Source of the DNA: Elusimicrobiota bacterium | GTDB taxonomy: Bacteria; Elusimicrobiota; Elusimicrobia; F11 | DNA: 64,000 nt | Direction of reading: 5' to 3' | Assembly (NCBI GenBank): GCA_022072025.1 | Contig: JAJVIP010000030.1 | Span: 38,964 to 102,963 of the forward strand | Shown: one piece after another, positions 61,572-64,000 of the stretch | How the letters are laid out: every line of letters starts with the position of its first letter | Position numbering within the stretch: position 1 is the stretch's first letter | Notes under the pieces: generated by a model | Database searches by the model: none | Seen by the model: the letters and a program-made list of their open reading frames with translations, nothing else | What the model was told of the DNA's origin: nothing | Translations under genes and position numbers: made by a program

Positions 61572-63073
61572 ACAAAAAGAAAGGTGTGGTTGGTTTGGTA
61601 GGGGCGGGTCCGGGCGATCCTGGGCTCATAACACTTCGCGGATATCAACTGCTTAAGAAAGCGGATGTGGTGCTTGTGGATGCCTTGGTCAATCCTCAAA
61701 TATTGAAAGGACTGAAGGGGAAAATTATTTACGCGGGCAAGCGTGGGCCCGGCGCGCTCCATGGTTCGGAACACAACACACCTCAAGAAGAGATTAATCA
61801 AACCCTTGTCCGATGGGCCAAGCGTGGAGCCAGAGTGGTTCGGCTGAAGGGAGGAGATCCTTTTGTTTTTGGCCGGGGCAGCGAAGAGATGCAGGCGCTC
61901 TGGAAAGAGAATATTGATGTTGAAATTGTTCCTGGGGTCACCTCCGCCATTGCGGCTCCCGCAGTGGCCGGTATTCCGGTGACGGACCGAAGATGGGCTT
62001 CGCAAGTCACTTTCGTGACAGGGCATGGACAAGCGCGCACCAGAGGGACAGATCCGGTGGCTCCGCTTGTGGATTGGAAGAACATGTCTCCCAACGGAAC
62101 TTTGGTGATCCTCATGGGGGTGGCGAGTTGGAAAAATATTAAACGAAAGTTATTGGCCGCCGGTTTTCCTCCTGATTTTCCAGTGGCGGCCGTTGAATCG
62201 GGAACGAACGTAAACCAGCGAGTGATAATAACCACTTTAAAAAAATCTTTTTTTGATTTTTCAGTTTCCAAGTTGATGTCCCCAGCTGTTATTGTGCTTG
62301 GTGATGTGGTTCGTTTGTCGCCTTATTTTTCACAGAAGAAGAGATGGAAGCCGCTTGCGGGAAAGCGTGTGGTGGTGACTCGGCCGTTGAAGCAGAATAG
62401 GGATGTCGTCAATCAACTTCAAGACATGGGAGCTGAAGTTTTGGTGAGTCCCGCCATTCGCGTTCAACCATTGTCAGGAAAAATCCATTTGGATGGGAAA
62501 AGATGGGACCACATCATTTTTTTAAGCGCCAATGCCGTTCGACATTTTTCACCGCTTAGGAAGGAATTCCCATTTCTGAAATCAGTCACCGCTTTCTGTG
62601 TGGGTGATCAAACAAAACAGGTTGCGATTAAACAAAAATGGTTGGTTGAAAAATTGCCGCGCCGTTTTTCTTCAGGTCATTTACTGAAACATATGGGATC
62701 TGTTCGTGGGAAACGGTTCCTTGTTCCTCGTGTTCAAGGAGCGCCGAGGGAATTTATCGATGAATTGTTAAAGCGAGGAGCTTTCGTTCAACCTATAGAG
62801 GTTTATAAAAATATAGCAATTCCTCCTTCCAAGGAAATGAAACGAGAAATCCTTAAAGGGGTCCACGCCGTCATATTCACTTCGGCCTCAACGGCCCGGA
62901 GTTTTTTGATCCATTTTTCAGGACCCGAGAAGACCCGGATCTTCAAAAAAGCGAAGGCCGTATCCATGGGTCCACAAACCTCAAAAGCGATTCGTTCACA
63001 AGGGGTCCATTCCATTTTAGAAGCCAGGAATGCAACCATCAAAAATTTAATTCAAACATTGGAGCACTTATGA
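61568..63073 (+). CDS. cobA-hemD: fused uroporphyrinogen-III C-methyltransferase / uroporphyrinogen-III synthase
   Basis: The GTG start overlaps the hemC stop by 4 bp. The 501-aa protein joins two enzymes. Residues 1-255 are a SUMT/CobA methyltransferase (GLVGAGPGDPGLITLRG, RLKGGDPFVFGRGSEE, PGVTSAIAAPAVAGIPVTDR), which makes precorrin-2 for sirohaem or cobalamin. Residues 260-500 are HemD (GKRVVVTRPLKQN, FLSANAVRHF, FTSASTARSF, SMGPQTSKAIRSQG), which closes the ring of uroporphyrinogen III. This fusion is common in Firmicutes, Deltaproteobacteria and others. It follows hemC, its substrate supplier. Confidence 0.95.
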   Translation: MNKKKGVVGLVGAGPGDPGLITLRGYQLLKKADVVLVDALVNPQILKGLKGKIIYAGKRGPGALHGSEHNTPQEEINQTLVRWAKRGARVVRLKGGDPFVFGRGSEEMQALWKENIDVEIVPGVTSAIAAPAVAGIPVTDRRWASQVTFVTGHGQARTRGTDPVAPLVDWKNMSPNGTLVILMGVASWKNIKRKLLAAGFPPDFPVAAVESGTNVNQRVIITTLKKSFFDFSVSKLMSPAVIVLGDVVRLSPYFSQKKRWKPLAGKRVVVTRPLKQNRDVVNQLQDMGAEVLVSPAIRVQPLSGKIHLDGKRWDHIIFLSANAVRHFSPLRKEFPFLKSVTAFCVGDQTKQVAIKQKWLVEKLPRRFSSGHLLKHMGSVRGKRFLVPRVQGAPREFIDELLKRGAFVQPIEVYKNIAIPPSKEMKREILKGVHAVIFTSASTARSFLIHFSGPEKTRIFKKAKAVSMGPQTSKAIRSQGVHSILEARNATIKNLIQTLEHL

Positions 63074-63981
63074 AGTCAGAAACACTTACCGCCTTAAGTC
63101 AAACCGTTCAACAAGCCTTGATGGCCGGAGGGAACGTCGTTCGGCGCGGGATTCATGGCGTTCGGCATATCAGTTATAAATCATCAACAGATCCGGTTAC
63201 GCAAGTTGACCGCGCTTCAGAAAAAGCGATTGTTAAAGCGATCCGAAAAAATTTTCCTTCCCATGCGTTTCTGGGAGAAGAGACGACTTTTTTAAATAAA
63301 ACTTCTTTTAAAAAAAGAGAAGCAGGCGCCTATCGATGGATCGCAGACCCTTTGGACGGAACAGTTAATTTTATCCATCGTATTCCTCATTTTTGTGTGT
63401 CGGTTGCGGTTGAACGTGAAGGGATGATTTTGGCGGGGGGAGTTTATGATCCTCATCGAGATGAACTGTTTATGGCCGTTCGTGGAAAAGGCGCCACGCT
63501 AAACGGAAAAAAGATCCAAGTATCAAAAGAACAAAGCCTCATTCGCTCTTTGCTGGTCACTGGTTTCCCCTATGATCATCAACAAAATGCCGCTATGCAT
63601 GCCGCGTTTATCCAACCGTTTTTAAATAAATTCGCTGATTTGAGACGGTTTGGGGCCGCCGCCTTGGATTTATCATGGGTGGCGTGCGGTCGCGTGGAAG
63701 CCTATTGGGAGTTTTCATTAAAGCCTTGGGATGTGGCGGCGGGATGGTTGTTGGTGGAAGAGGCGGGAGGACGAATTTCTGATTTCCTGGGGCGTCCTCT
63801 TCAGTTGAGTAATCCAAAAGAGACATTGGCGACCAATGGCCCTTTGCATCCCGCGGTTGTAAAAATATTCAAATGGGATTGTTGCAAAAGTAAGCCTCTA
63901 AGCCGTCATCCCGGTCCTTTTTCTGAGAGTTGTGTTCCCTGTGACGTGCATAAGCCGGGATCCATTCGTTCCGGCGATTGA
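63070..63981 (+). CDS. inositol-1-monophosphatase family protein with repeat-derived C-terminus
   Basis: The ATG overlaps the preceding stop by 4 bp. The 303-aa protein has the family's metal-binding motifs: E in FLGEETTF, DPLDGTVNF near 97, and WDVAAGWLLVEEAGG near 220. Members dephosphorylate inositol phosphate, sugar phosphates, PAP or related compounds; the true substrate is not evident. The enzyme fold should end near LHPAVVKIFKWD. The remaining 30 or so residues are encoded by a diverged palindromic repeat (63888-63980), so the original stop was probably lost or replaced. Confidence 0.88.
   Translation: MKSETLTALSQTVQQALMAGGNVVRRGIHGVRHISYKSSTDPVTQVDRASEKAIVKAIRKNFPSHAFLGEETTFLNKTSFKKREAGAYRWIADPLDGTVNFIHRIPHFCVSVAVEREGMILAGGVYDPHRDELFMAVRGKGATLNGKKIQVSKEQSLIRSLLVTGFPYDHQQNAAMHAAFIQPFLNKFADLRRFGAAALDLSWVACGRVEAYWEFSLKPWDVAAGWLLVEEAGGRISDFLGRPLQLSNPKETLATNGPLHPAVVKIFKWDCCKSKPLSRHPGPFSESCVPCDVHKPGSIRSGD
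63895..63980. repeat. diverged palindromic repeat, family B-like, at the 3' end of the inositol-phosphatase gene
   Basis: AAGCCTCTAAGCCGTCATCCCGG (in parts) resembles the left arm of family B. AAGCCGGGATCCATTCGTTCCGGCGATTGACG follows as a degenerate right arm. It supplies the last 28 or so codons and the stop of the gene. The inner arms are eroded or replaced, so this copy is older or of a sister family. Confidence 0.5.
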
Positions 63982-64000
63982 CGTGATAACCCGCCTTAAT

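Noticed and set aside
1..64000. tRNA or rRNA genes
   Set aside because: The gaps between genes were read on both strands and no cloverleaf or rRNA-like sequence was recognised. The search was by eye and could miss a diverged tRNA.

Overview
The window reads as one contiguous stretch of chromosome from a Gram-negative, probably uncultivated bacterium. Two outer-membrane porins, a PorV/UPF0164-type protein and many Sec signal peptides show a diderm envelope. Proteins of about 4,300 and 1,835 residues, a large-form IspG, an archaeal-type PEP carboxylase and FlgD-like C-terminal domains fit lineages such as Elusimicrobiota or Omnitrophota. That placement is inference; no rRNA or tRNA gene is present to test it.

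Layout. 1-13.7 kb: two small unknown genes, then one uninterrupted 12.9-kb gene for an exported multi-domain membrane protein. 13.7-15.3 kb: an AbiE-type (type IV) toxin-antitoxin pair with a clear promoter/operator. 15.5-23.6 kb: a surface protein of repeated beta-propeller and PKD-like units, split by a frameshift in a run of nine T, followed by a PorV-like/LysM protein and an OprP-type porin. 23.8-30.4 kb: an exported ParB-like protein and, convergent to it, a 1,835-residue membrane protein whose N-terminus is paralogous to that of the 12.9-kb gene. 30.6-39.4 kb: a full phosphate-starvation locus, pstS-phoB-phoR-porin-pstS-pstC-pstA-pstB-phoU. 39.4-43.9 kb: archaeal-type PEP carboxylase, a small unknown protein, TatA, 6-phosphogluconate dehydrogenase and glucose-6-phosphate dehydrogenase. 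44-52.4 kb: glutamate synthase (gltB, gltD), ispG and a small membrane protein. 52.8-58.6 kb: cold-shock protein, pseudopilin, receiver protein, PIN-domain protein, small exported protein, then on the minus strand NAD synthetase with a GAF-GAF-ANTAR regulator, and an HD-GYP protein. 58.7-64 kb: a tetrapyrrole operon with overlapping genes (ccsA-like, hemA, hemC, cobA-hemD) ending in an inositol-monophosphatase-family gene.

Two patterns cut across these genes. First, a GC-rich palindromic repeat occurs at least seven times. It lies between genes at two sites and inside or at the end of reading frames at five. In the porin gene it adds exactly 132 bp (44 codons) between 9-bp direct repeats, inside the signal-peptide region. 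In the giant gene it sits where two formerly separate proteins appear to be joined. Second, PhoB-like half-sites (about TGTCACA, spaced 11 bp) precede both pstS genes and the porin. Similar phased half-sites precede the 12.9-kb gene and, on the minus strand, the 1,835-residue gene. This suggests, without proving it, that the two paralogous giant envelope proteins belong to the phosphate-starvation response. They are the best candidate here for an undescribed system.
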